Of a DNA stretch of 64,000 bases, positions 40,111 to 48,907 are shown one piece after another. A model generated the notes under the pieces. That model searched no databases, had not been told where the DNA came from, and was given only the letters and a program-made list of their open reading frames with translations. Numbering within the stretch: position 1 is the stretch's first letter; every line of letters begins with the position of its first letter. The stretch spans positions 62,001-126,000 of the forward strand of contig JAICLL010000002.1 of the NCBI GenBank assembly GCA_025927475.1, read 5' to 3'. This stretch comes from Pirellulales bacterium (lineage in GTDB: Bacteria > Planctomycetota > Planctomycetia > Pirellulales > JAICIG01). The translations under genes were made by a program, and so were the position numbers.

Positions 40111-43100
40111 ATGTCGCTCGCGGCGTTCGTTTTACTGACTGCCTTCGGTGCCGCCGCCGATGACATGCCGACGGTGGTTGGCACGGTGGTCGACGTTCAA
40201 AACCAACCGGTGGCCGGGGCCGATGTCTCTTTGTTCGAAGGCCCGCTCGTCAGGCCGCTGACGCTGTCGGAGACCGGCCCCAACACTCGTCAACCGCCGC
40301 CGCTGATCGCCCGGACGAAAAGCGACGAGACCGGCGCATTCGAGATCGCTCTGCCGGCCGATGCCCAGACGGCTTACGGCACGCGAGTAACCTGGTTCGC
40401 CCTGGCGGTTCACCAACCCGGTCTGGCCCTGGCGACGCGCCTGATCGGCCGCGATTGGCCGGCACGCGCCGCGCCGATCCGCGTGGCGCTCGATCGGCCG
40501 CGCAACCACCGCGTGCGCATCATATCGCCCGAGGGCCAGCCGGTCGCTGAGGCGCGGCTGTGGGTCGATCAGATCGACGGCATCCTGTTGCCCGCCGAAT
40601 TGGCCGAGCGCCTCGCCACCGTAAGCGATGATTCGGGCGAGGCGGAACTGCCCGACGTGGCGGGCGAGCAACTGCGCACGCTGCGAGTCGATTCGCGGCC
40701 GTATGGCCATCAATGGGCCGCGCTAGCCCGATCGCCCGATGGCGCCTTGATCACGGCGTCTCTCGCGCCCGTGGGCGCGGTTCGGGGCCGGCTTGTGGAT
40801 GAGGCTAAGCACCCCATCGCCTCGACGCGCGTGAGCCTGGCTTCCTGGACCGACCCGCGCGACGAATGGTCCGGCGGCGGCCTGGCCGAGGCAACCACCG
40901 ATGGCGAAGGCCGGTTCGAGGCCGCCGCCCTCGCCGCGGGCGTGTTGCAAATTGCCGCCTCGCTTCCGCCCGACTCGCCGTTGATCAGCACGTATCATGA
41001 CACGCAATCGCTGGAGGCGGCGACGACCAACGAAGTGGTGGTCCGATTTCAGCATGGCGTCCGCGTTCGCGGCACCGTGGTCGATGAGGCCGATGGCAGT
41101 CCGGTCGCGGGCGCAGTGCGTTCGTTCGGCTTCGTGCGGGCAGGATGGGTGCCGCTAGGGGCGGTATTTGAATGCGACGAAGCCGGCAAGTATTCCGGCT
41201 ATCTCCCGCCAGGCCAAGCCTCTCTGACGTTGGTCGGGCTGTCGCCGGATTACTACGATCGAGAGCGGGCCGCGCGCGACGACTCGGTGCCTGAAGACGC
41301 CACGGAAGTGACGCTCGATCCCATTCGGGTCAAGCGCGGCGAAACGCTCGTGGGGAGCGTGGTCGATAAGACCGGCCGCCCTGTGGCCGATGCCCAGGTG
41401 ATCGGCGTTTGCCCTAAGCTCGCTCGGGGCCAATACGCGGCCACGGCTCGCAGCGACCGCGACGGCAATTTCCTGCTGACGCGCGTAGCGCCGAATGCGG
41501 ATGTGCAGCTCTGGGCCGTGAGCGCCGCCGGGGCCACTACGGAGCCGCTCGTCGTCCCAACGCCCAACCGCGATTGGCTCACGCTCACCGTCGATCCCAG
41601 CGCCGCGTGGAGCTTGTCGGGCCGTGTGGTCGATACCGCGGGCCGCCCTATCGCCGGCGCCGCTGTCCGCATGCTTCAGCGGTCGTCTCCTTTTTCGCCC
41701 GATGATGGTTATGTAACGTTCGACGGCCACGTGCGGCTTTACACCGACGCCTCGGGCCGATTCACGACCCCCAGGCAACTGCGGCCCGGCCGACGATATC
41801 AAATCGACATCGATGCTTTAGGCATGATGCCCGAACGCACCGAGCTGATCGAAGCGACGACCAAGCCGACCACCGACTTCGGCGAGATTGTGCTGACGCC
41901 GGTGCCGCGCGTGCGTTCGCTCGCCGGACAAGTGGTCGATAAGTCGGGCAGTCCGGTCGCGGGCGTCATCATCAAACAGTCGGGCGATGGGCCGCGCCGC
42001 ACCCGCTCAGTCAGCGACGCCGAAGGGCGATTTCGCATCGACGGCGTCTATGAGGGCGCGGCGTGGCTTTTCGCCAGTCACGACGACTTCGGCTCTCAGG
42101 CCGAGCGAATCGCCGGGCAGGCGAGCGAAGCGCGGATCGTTTTACGGAGCAAGACCGCGGCGCAGCCGGCCCCGGTGCGACATGCGCGGCTGGCGGCCGA
42201 GCCAGAAGATGAGGCGGTAATCCGCACGCTTTTCGAAGAGAATCGGGCTTACCTCGAGCGAGAAAGCGGCGCGGTTAACATGGGTCGGCCCTGGGTGGCA
42301 ACGATTGACTACCTGCTGGACGGCAAGCTTTCCAAGGCGCCCGATGGTCACTTCGACATGAATTTCGGGGGCGCGCCGGCTTTTATGTGGTTCACGCCCG
42401 AGCAACTACAGGAGCTGGCCGACGCGGTGACCGATCCATACCGGCGCGCCTTCCTTTTTCTGGACATTTGCGATGCACTCGTCGACGCTCCCAAACTGCA
42501 GCGCGGGGCCTTGGCCGAGGCGCTGTTGGCCGCGCGGGCCGTTGATGATGCATATCATCGAGGCCTCGTCTTGTGCGAAGTCAGCATTCGGTTCTTCGGC
42601 CTTGGTGATCGCGAGATTGGCGCGGCGCTCGTGCGCGAAGCGCGTGAGCAATTGGCCAGGGAGGTCGATAATGGTCTGGATCCCGACGTGTGGCAAGGCA
42701 CGATTGCGGCGGCGCTGGCCCATGTCGATGCGCCCGCCGCATTGGCGTTGGCCCGGAAACCGCGCACGACTCAGCGCGATATCTTTCTGGCCGACGTGGC
42801 CAGTAGCCTGGCCGCCGAAAATCCCGCAGTCGCCGAGCAGGCCATCGAACAGGTGCGGCAGTACCGCTTTGAGTACTGCGCCGGAGCAGTGTATCGCATG
42901 GCCACAGTCGATCCCCAACGGGCTGAGCGAATCGCAAGCAAATTCTCACTGCCTTCGCGGCAAGCCTACCTGCTGGGGTTGATCGCCCACGCCCAAGCGG
43001 CCACCAATCAGGCGCTTGCCGCCCGGTTGCTTGAAGAGGCTTACGCGCTGTTGGAACAATCGCTCGCCGAGGGCACGGCGGACGCGCGCGATAGCCCTTG

Positions 43101-43584
43101 CGGCACGGCGGCCGCGCTGCTGGTGATGGTCGAGCGGGTCGATTCCACGATGATCGATCATTATTTAGCTCGGGCGTTGGCCATGCGTCCGCCGCGTCCG
43201 CAGCGCCCCGCCCAAGACAATCTGACGGGTTCCTACGAAGGCGCCATCGCCGAGATGGCGCTTGCCATCGTGCGCTACGACCGGCAGACGGCGCGGGCGC
43301 TGCTGGAACCCTTGGCGGCGTGCATGCACTCGGGGAAGCCGGTTTTGGCGACGGTGAGCCAGCGGTATTGGACAGCCGCGGCGCTGGTCGATCCGCCGTG
43401 GGCGCTCGAACTCATCCAGCAGCTTCCCGAACCGGCGCCCGGCGCGGCCGGCAGCCGGCGCGCAGCCCCCGCCCGGTATGTGATTGAAGCCCTGACGCAC
43501 CGTGGCGCGTGGCGCTGGCCGTGGGTTTACTTGCGCTGTTTGCAGCGGCGGCACCCCGATACGCCGGCGACGGTTGGCTACTGA
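40111..43584 (+). CDS. giant secreted protein, copy 1: ~6 carboxypeptidase-regulatory-like modules + C-terminal alpha-helical repeat domain
   Basis: 'VVGTVVDVQNQPVAGADVSLFEG', 'LVGSVVDKTGRPVADAQVI', 'LSGRVVDTAGRPIAGAAVR', 'LAGQVVDKSGSPVAGVIIKQSGDGPRRTR'; helical C-terminus; ATG 40111. Confidence 0.85.
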   Translation: MSLAAFVLLTAFGAAADDMPTVVGTVVDVQNQPVAGADVSLFEGPLVRPLTLSETGPNTRQPPPLIARTKSDETGAFEIALPADAQTAYGTRVTWFALAVHQPGLALATRLIGRDWPARAAPIRVALDRPRNHRVRIISPEGQPVAEARLWVDQIDGILLPAELAERLATVSDDSGEAELPDVAGEQLRTLRVDSRPYGHQWAALARSPDGALITASLAPVGAVRGRLVDEAKHPIASTRVSLASWTDPRDEWSGGGLAEATTDGEGRFEAAALAAGVLQIAASLPPDSPLISTYHDTQSLEAATTNEVVVRFQHGVRVRGTVVDEADGSPVAGAVRSFGFVRAGWVPLGAVFECDEAGKYSGYLPPGQASLTLVGLSPDYYDRERAARDDSVPEDATEVTLDPIRVKRGETLVGSVVDKTGRPVADAQVIGVCPKLARGQYAATARSDRDGNFLLTRVAPNADVQLWAVSAAGATTEPLVVPTPNRDWLTLTVDPSAAWSLSGRVVDTAGRPIAGAAVRMLQRSSPFSPDDGYVTFDGHVRLYTDASGRFTTPRQLRPGRRYQIDIDALGMMPERTELIEATTKPTTDFGEIVLTPVPRVRSLAGQVVDKSGSPVAGVIIKQSGDGPRRTRSVSDAEGRFRIDGVYEGAAWLFASHDDFGSQAERIAGQASEARIVLRSKTAAQPAPVRHARLAAEPEDEAVIRTLFEENRAYLERESGAVNMGRPWVATIDYLLDGKLSKAPDGHFDMNFGGAPAFMWFTPEQLQELADAVTDPYRRAFLFLDICDALVDAPKLQRGALAEALLAARAVDDAYHRGLVLCEVSIRFFGLGDREIGAALVREAREQLAREVDNGLDPDVWQGTIAAALAHVDAPAALALARKPRTTQRDIFLADVASSLAAENPAVAEQAIEQVRQYRFEYCAGAVYRMATVDPQRAERIASKFSLPSRQAYLLGLIAHAQAATNQALAARLLEEAYALLEQSLAEGTADARDSPCGTAAALLVMVERVDSTMIDHYLARALAMRPPRPQRPAQDNLTGSYEGAIAEMALAIVRYDRQTARALLEPLAACMHSGKPVLATVSQRYWTAAALVDPPWALELIQQLPEPAPGAAGSRRAAPARYVIEALTHRGAWRWPWVYLRCLQRRHPDTPATVGY

Positions 43585-43702
43585 TTTCCCGATTTCCCGA
43601 CCGCCCGATTTCCCGACCACCCGATTTCCCGACCACCCGATTTCCCGACCGCCCGATTTCCCGACCGCCCGATTTCCCGACCGCCCGATTTCCCGACCGA
43701 CT
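43583..43702 (+). repeat. 16-bp minisatellite GATTTCCCGACC(G/A)CCC, ~7 units
   Basis: units at 43591, 43607, 43623, 43639, 43655, 43671, 43687 (last degenerate). Confidence 0.95.
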
Positions 43703-43831
43703 GTGGCCAGGACGTTGTCGCACGACGGGGAAAGCCAAAAGTCAAAAAGCAAAAGGCGCGTAGGGTGGGCCGAGCGAAGTGAGTCTCCATACGCATCAAG
43801 TTAAGGCGAGCCGCCTGCAAATACGTGCTGA

Positions 43832-44863
43832 TCATTCCGCCAGCCGCGGCTGAACGGCAACCTCAAACTGCCGCGAACCCCGCACGATCGTCAACGTCAC
43901 CGCGCCGCCTCGCGCGCGCAGCAGCAGCCGATGCACGTCGTCGAGACTCGCGACAATCCGGCCGTCGATGGCCACGATCAGGTCGCCGGACTTCACACCC
44001 GCGCGATCGGCAGCGCCAGCGCGCTCGACTGCCCCCACTTCGACCGCCGTTTCGACCAGCAAATCGAGCCGCCGGGCACGCTCGCGCGTCATGGGGCGCA
44101 TGGTGAGCGAAAGCCCGAGCCTGGGGCGGCGCACGCTGCCGTGTGCGAGCACCTCGCCCACCACCCACCGCGCGGTATCGGCCGGCACGGCGAAGCCCAG
44201 ACCCTGGGCCAGGGCGATGATCGCCGTGTTGATGCCCACCACGCGCCCAAGCGAATCGACTAGCGGCCCGCCCGAATTTCCCGGGTTCAGCGGCGCGGTG
44301 TGCTGCACCACGTTTTCGATCAGCCGCCCTTGCTGACTGCGCAGCGAGCGGCCCTGCGCGCTGACCACGCCGGTGGTCACCGTCGATTGAAAGCCAAACG
44401 GGTTGCCCACCGCGACCACAATCTGCCCCACCCGCAACGCGGCTGATTCGCCCAGCGAGGCGTGAGGCAACTCTCGGGCATTCACGCGCAACAGAGCCAG
44501 GTCGGTCGCCGGATCGTCTCCGGCAACTTCGGCCTCCAAGGCATCGCCGTCGTACGTCGTTACCAAGACACGGCGCTGGCCGCCCACGACGTGGCTGTTG
44601 GTGAGCGCGTGTCCTTCGGGACTGATCAGCACGCCGGAGCCGACGCCCCCCGACTCTTGTCCGCGCCCGCGCCCGACAGCAACGACCGCCGGACCGATCG
44701 CTTCGACCACGCCGATGACGGCCCGTGAATAGGCGTCGAGCAATTCACCGTCGCGGGAATTGCTGGAGCGAGCCGATGGGCGGCCGAGGTCTGGATCGCG
44801 CGGCGAATCATCCGCGGCGAGCCAATGGGGCTGGACAAGTGATCTGTCATCGAATCGACGCAC
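43832..44863 (-). CDS. HtrA/DegP-like S1C serine protease with PDZ domain
   Basis: triad contexts 'LTNSHVVGG', 'DPATDLALLRV', 'LNPGNSGGPLVDS'; C-terminal PDZ 'AGVKSGDLIVAIDGRIVASLDDV'. Confidence 0.95.
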   Translation of the reverse strand: MRRFDDRSLVQPHWLAADDSPRDPDLGRPSARSSNSRDGELLDAYSRAVIGVVEAIGPAVVAVGRGRGQESGGVGSGVLISPEGHALTNSHVVGGQRRVLVTTYDGDALEAEVAGDDPATDLALLRVNARELPHASLGESAALRVGQIVVAVGNPFGFQSTVTTGVVSAQGRSLRSQQGRLIENVVQHTAPLNPGNSGGPLVDSLGRVVGINTAIIALAQGLGFAVPADTARWVVGEVLAHGSVRRPRLGLSLTMRPMTRERARRLDLLVETAVEVGAVERAGAADRAGVKSGDLIVAIDGRIVASLDDVHRLLLRARGGAVTLTIVRGSRQFEVAVQPRLAE

Positions 44864-44940
44864 GGCGGTTTCTCCGAGGGATGCAGTGGTTGATGAATCT
44901 TATACAGTCGGGCCAGTGTTTGCCGTTTTGAGGAGCGTGG

Positions 44941-45014
44941 CATTGTCGTCTTTGGCTCCGCGAAAGAAACGCATTCCGGCAGAGCGTGCTTTCGCGGAGC
45001 GAAAGCCGACAATG
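44941..45014. mobile_element. MITE-like 74-bp element with ~28-bp imperfect terminal inverted repeats
   Basis: CATTGTCGTCTTTGGCTCCGCGAAAGAA ... TGCTTTCGCGGAGCGAAAGCCGACAATG, arms 25/28 complementary. Confidence 0.7.
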
Positions 45015-45086
45015 GGCGCCAGCCGCTTGCTCGCCGCTCGAACAGCGGTTAGGCTTGGCTTGCCCGGTTGAAAAGGAGCCGATACC

Positions 45087-48000
45087 ATGTCGCTCGCGGC
45101 GATCATTCTTGTGACGGCCTCCCTTGTCAGCCCGGCAGACGATGTGCCGGCGGTCGTGGGCACGGTGGTCGACGCTCAGAACAAGCCCGTCGCCTGGGCG
45201 GATATCTACCTGTTCGATGGCCCGCCAGTGGGCCGCACGGTGGCGCTCGACGACGCAGCGAAGACGCGGCAGCCGGCTACGCTGATCGTTCAGGCTCAAA
45301 GCAACGCCGAGGGCGAATTCTCGGTCGCCTTGCCCGTCTACTTGCCGCCGGTTTACGCCAGCTCGCTGTCTTGGCTGGCGTTGGCGGTTCACAAACCAGG
45401 GCTGGCGGTGAAGACGCGCTTGATTGCGCGCTATTGGCCGTCGCGCGCGGCGCCGATTCGCGTCGTGCTCCTGCCGCCGCGCAACAACCGCGTGCAGGTT
45501 CGCTCGCAGGGCGGTGCGCCCGTTGCGCAAGCACGGCTGTGGGTCGATCAGATCGATGGCGTTCCGCTGCCGGCCAGGCTGAACGAGCGATTAAGCGCCG
45601 AAAGCGATGCCGCGGGCGAGGCCGAACTGCCCGATGTCGTGGGCGAAGGGTTGCGCACCGTGCGCGTCCAGTCGCGGCAGTTCGGCTTGCAATGGGCGGC
45701 GCTAGCGCAAACGAACCACTCGGCGAATACCGTCAGCCTCTCGCCGGTCGGGGCGATCCGCGGTCGGCTCATGGATGACGCAGGCGCGGCATTGCCAGCG
45801 ACGCGCGTTCAATTGGCCACGTGGGTCGAGCCGCGCGACGAGCTGGCGGGCGGCGGCCTGGCCGAAGCGACCACCGATGCCGAGGGCCGCTTCCACGTGC
45901 CCGCCATGGCCGCTGGTATTTTGCAATTGGCTGTGGAGCTGCCCGCCGGCTCGCCGCTGGTGAGCACTTATCAAGACACGCTGCAGGTCGAGGCCGGCAT
46001 GACCAACGAGGTGGTTGTCCGATTCCAGCATGGGGTGCGCGTGCAGACGGCGGTCGTCGACCAGGCCGAAGACGGGCCGATCACCGGCGCTGTGGTAGAC
46101 CTGTTGTCGTTCGGCGTGCCGCGGCGGCGTCTGACGGTTGAATGCGACGAGGCCGGCAGATTTTCGGGCTATGTGCTGCCCGGCCTTGTCGGGCGGGCCG
46201 TGGTGCGCCTGCCGCCGGATTATTACTTTCCCGCCCAATCGATGCCCACGCCAGCCGTGCCCGAAGGCGCAAAGGAAATCACCCTCGAGCCGCTGCGGGT
46301 GGCGGCGGGAACCACGCTCGCCGGCCAGGTCGTCGATTCGGCGGGTCAGGCGGTCGCCGGCGCCGAAGTGGTGGGCGAGCTGCCGCGTCCCGATCCCGCC
46401 ATGCCCGATAACGCCAGTCGAGTGTTTTTCGCGCTGAGCGACCGCGACGGCAATTTCATGCTGCAAGGCGTTCCGCCCAACGGCAAGTTGAGCCTTACGG
46501 CGGCGAGCGTCCGCGGCGTGACCGCGGCGCCCGTCGAAGTGAACGTGCGCGGCGCCGATTGGGTGACCGTGCCTGTGTCGCCCGAGAGCGCGCTGTCGGC
46601 ATCGGGCCGCGCGGTCGATGCCAAGGGCCGGCCCGTCGCAGCCGCCGCGGTGCGCATCATCGCCGAAACGCGGGAGCGCCGCCCGCGCGCGAGCTTTCTG
46701 TCGTTCGATGGCAGGGGGCAGATTGATACCGACGCTGAGGGCCGCTTCGCGACCCCCAAGCAGCTTTCGCCCGATCGCAACTACGGCATCGAAATCGACG
46801 CGCCGGGCATTACGCCCGTCCGCACTGAGACGATCGATCCCGCTGTCTGGCGCACGCTCGATTTCGGCGACATCGTGCTCTCGCCCACGCCGCAGTTGCG
46901 CTCGGTCGCCGGCCAGGTGCTCGACGAAGACGGCAAGCCCATCGGAGGCGCGGTGGTGAGCCAGTCGGGCGATGGACCGCGCCGCACGCGGGCCGTCTGC
47001 GACGCCGACGGACGTTTTCGGATCGAGGGCGTTTACGAAGGACCGGCCTGGTTGTTCGTCGAATGTGAGGGCCGCCGCTTGCAGGGCCAGCCAATCGCAA
47101 ATGACGCGAACGACATCCGCATCGTGCTGCGCGAAAATGTCGCCGCTGAGCCACGCCGGGCATCTTGGGCGCCGATTGATCTGCCCGGCGAGGAAACAGT
47201 CGTTCGGGCGCTGCTCGACGATTATCGGGCGAGGCTCCAGCGCTGGCCCGATCAATGGCCCCACGCCGGTCCGCAATGGGTCACGGCGGTCGAGGCGATT
47301 TTGGACGGCAGGTTTGATGAGACCAAGCTCCAGGCCCTATTGTATTTTGCCAACGATACCGAACTTCGCCTGACTTATCTATTGAAGCCGGAGCAAATCG
47401 TCGAGCTGGCGCGGGCCGCCCCCGACATGGTCTTTCGCTCGGTGTTCTACGTAGCGGCTGCCGATCGCCTGGCCAAGTCGCCCGACCGGCAGCGCGAGGC
47501 GTTGGCCCAGGCGCTGCTGGCCGCGCGGGCCATTGAACAGCCCGTTTTACGGATCTACTGGCTGAGCTATATCGCCGAGCGGCTTTTCGATCGAGGCGAT
47601 CGCGAGGCAGGCGCAGCGCTGGTGCGCGAGGCCCGCGACCGGCAGACCGCCACGCCGGAAGGAGTGATTCGCAGCGAAGAATGGCGGGCACGAATCGCCG
47701 GGGCGTTGGCCTACGTCGATGCGCCCGCCGCCTTCGAGCTTTGCGAAAAATCTCGCGGCACCCTGCACGACTGGTTTCTGGGCGACGTCGCTTGCAGTCT
47801 GGCCGCCGAAGACCCCGTGGCGGCGGAACGGGCATTTGAACGCATGGATATGACGAGGTTCGAGGGCGAGGGCGCGGTTCAGGGCATGGGGGCGGTCGAT
47901 CCCGAGCGGGCCGCACGCATTGCGCGGAAACACTCACTGGCCAGCGCGCGGGCCGAGGGGCTGGCACTGGTCGCCCACGCGCAAGCCGGCGTCAATCCAG

Positions 48001-48572
48001 AATTGGCCGCCCGCCTCGTGGAAGAAGCCTATCAGCAACTCGAGCAATCCCTGGCCGACGGCACGGCCAATACGCCGGGCGGCGCCTGTGTGACGGCCGC
48101 CGCGCTGCTGCCGGTTGTCGAGCGGGTCGTACCGGTAATGCTCGATCATTACCTGACTCGATCGTTGGCCATGCGTCCGCCCCGGCCGGCGCGGGGTGAT
48201 GCCAACGGCGACTACGAGAGCACGATCGCGGGGATAGCGTTGGCGATCGCGCCTTACGACCGGCCGGTGGCGCGAGCATTATTGGAACCGCTGGCGGCAC
48301 GGATGCGCACGCTGTCGGCGGCCGGCTCGCCATCTGCTGAAATGCGTCACGGCCTGCTGTGGGCGGCCTTCGCGCTGACCGACGCCGCCTGGGCCGGGCA
48401 GCTCATCGAGACGCTGCCGGCCGCTCCGCCCGAGGTGGCCGTCAGCCCACGGGCCAGCGCCGCTCGGTTGGTCATTCTCGCGCTGCTTTACCGCGGCGCC
48501 GATCGTGGGCCGTGGATTTATCGGCAGTATCTCGGTCGTCGCCACCCCGACCTGCCGGTGCGGACGTTTTGA
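45087..48572 (+). CDS. giant secreted protein, copy 2 (paralog of 40111..43584)
   Basis: 'MSLAAIILVTASLVSPADDVPAVVGTVVDAQNKPVAWADIYLFDGPP'; same module order and C-terminal helical repeats. Confidence 0.87.
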   Translation: MSLAAIILVTASLVSPADDVPAVVGTVVDAQNKPVAWADIYLFDGPPVGRTVALDDAAKTRQPATLIVQAQSNAEGEFSVALPVYLPPVYASSLSWLALAVHKPGLAVKTRLIARYWPSRAAPIRVVLLPPRNNRVQVRSQGGAPVAQARLWVDQIDGVPLPARLNERLSAESDAAGEAELPDVVGEGLRTVRVQSRQFGLQWAALAQTNHSANTVSLSPVGAIRGRLMDDAGAALPATRVQLATWVEPRDELAGGGLAEATTDAEGRFHVPAMAAGILQLAVELPAGSPLVSTYQDTLQVEAGMTNEVVVRFQHGVRVQTAVVDQAEDGPITGAVVDLLSFGVPRRRLTVECDEAGRFSGYVLPGLVGRAVVRLPPDYYFPAQSMPTPAVPEGAKEITLEPLRVAAGTTLAGQVVDSAGQAVAGAEVVGELPRPDPAMPDNASRVFFALSDRDGNFMLQGVPPNGKLSLTAASVRGVTAAPVEVNVRGADWVTVPVSPESALSASGRAVDAKGRPVAAAAVRIIAETRERRPRASFLSFDGRGQIDTDAEGRFATPKQLSPDRNYGIEIDAPGITPVRTETIDPAVWRTLDFGDIVLSPTPQLRSVAGQVLDEDGKPIGGAVVSQSGDGPRRTRAVCDADGRFRIEGVYEGPAWLFVECEGRRLQGQPIANDANDIRIVLRENVAAEPRRASWAPIDLPGEETVVRALLDDYRARLQRWPDQWPHAGPQWVTAVEAILDGRFDETKLQALLYFANDTELRLTYLLKPEQIVELARAAPDMVFRSVFYVAAADRLAKSPDRQREALAQALLAARAIEQPVLRIYWLSYIAERLFDRGDREAGAALVREARDRQTATPEGVIRSEEWRARIAGALAYVDAPAAFELCEKSRGTLHDWFLGDVACSLAAEDPVAAERAFERMDMTRFEGEGAVQGMGAVDPERAARIARKHSLASARAEGLALVAHAQAGVNPELAARLVEEAYQQLEQSLADGTANTPGGACVTAAALLPVVERVVPVMLDHYLTRSLAMRPPRPARGDANGDYESTIAGIALAIAPYDRPVARALLEPLAARMRTLSAAGSPSAEMRHGLLWAAFALTDAAWAGQLIETLPAAPPEVAVSPRASAARLVILALLYRGADRGPWIYRQYLGRRHPDLPVRTF

Positions 48573-48630
48573 GGCTATCGATGCACGCGAAGGTCGGAAT
48601 GCAAAACGCAGAAGCCCGCGTAGATGCTCG

Positions 48631-48706
48631 GGTGGCCGGGGCAGAGGCTTGCCGATGCCCCGGTAGAATTACGCCGGGGCATCGCTGGGGCTCTGCCCCA
48701 GCCACC
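48631..48706. mobile_element. MITE-like 76-bp element with 33-bp imperfect terminal inverted repeats
   Basis: GGTGGCCGGGGCAGAGGCTTGCCGATGCCCCGG ... CCGGGGCATCGCTGGGGCTCTGCCCCAGCCACC. Confidence 0.65.
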
Positions 48707-48727
48707 GGCACGGGCGCGCTGTTGGCG

Positions 48728-48836
48728 AATGTCGTCTTTCGCTCCGCGAAAGAAACGGATGACGGGGCTCCGCGAAAGAAACGCATTCCGGCGCTCAGAA
48801 TCGGAACGAGCTTTCGCGGAGCGAAAGCTGACAATG
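48728..48836. mobile_element. second copy of CATTGTCG/TTTCGCTCCGCGAAAG element, with duplicated left arm
   Basis: AATGTCGTCTTTCGCTCCGCGAAAGAAACG...GGGCTCCGCGAAAGAAACGCATTCCGG...GCTTTCGCGGAGCGAAAGCTGACAATG. Confidence 0.65.
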
Positions 48837-48907
48837 GGCCGCCAGCCGCTTGCTCGCCGCTCGAACAACGGCTAAGCTTGGCCTGCCGGGAAATAAGGAG
48901 CCCAATC

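Noticed and set aside
43583-43702. CRISPR-like array
   Set aside because: 16-bp units are directly contiguous with no spacers; a minisatellite.
43412-43835. Repetitive ORFs 'GKSGGREIGRSGNRAV' across the minisatellite
   Set aside because: Arise from reading a 16-bp non-coding repeat in all frames.
45702-47276. 524-aa ORF opposite paralog copy 2
   Set aside because: Shadow ORF, similar shadows occur opposite the other copies because their sequences are homologous.
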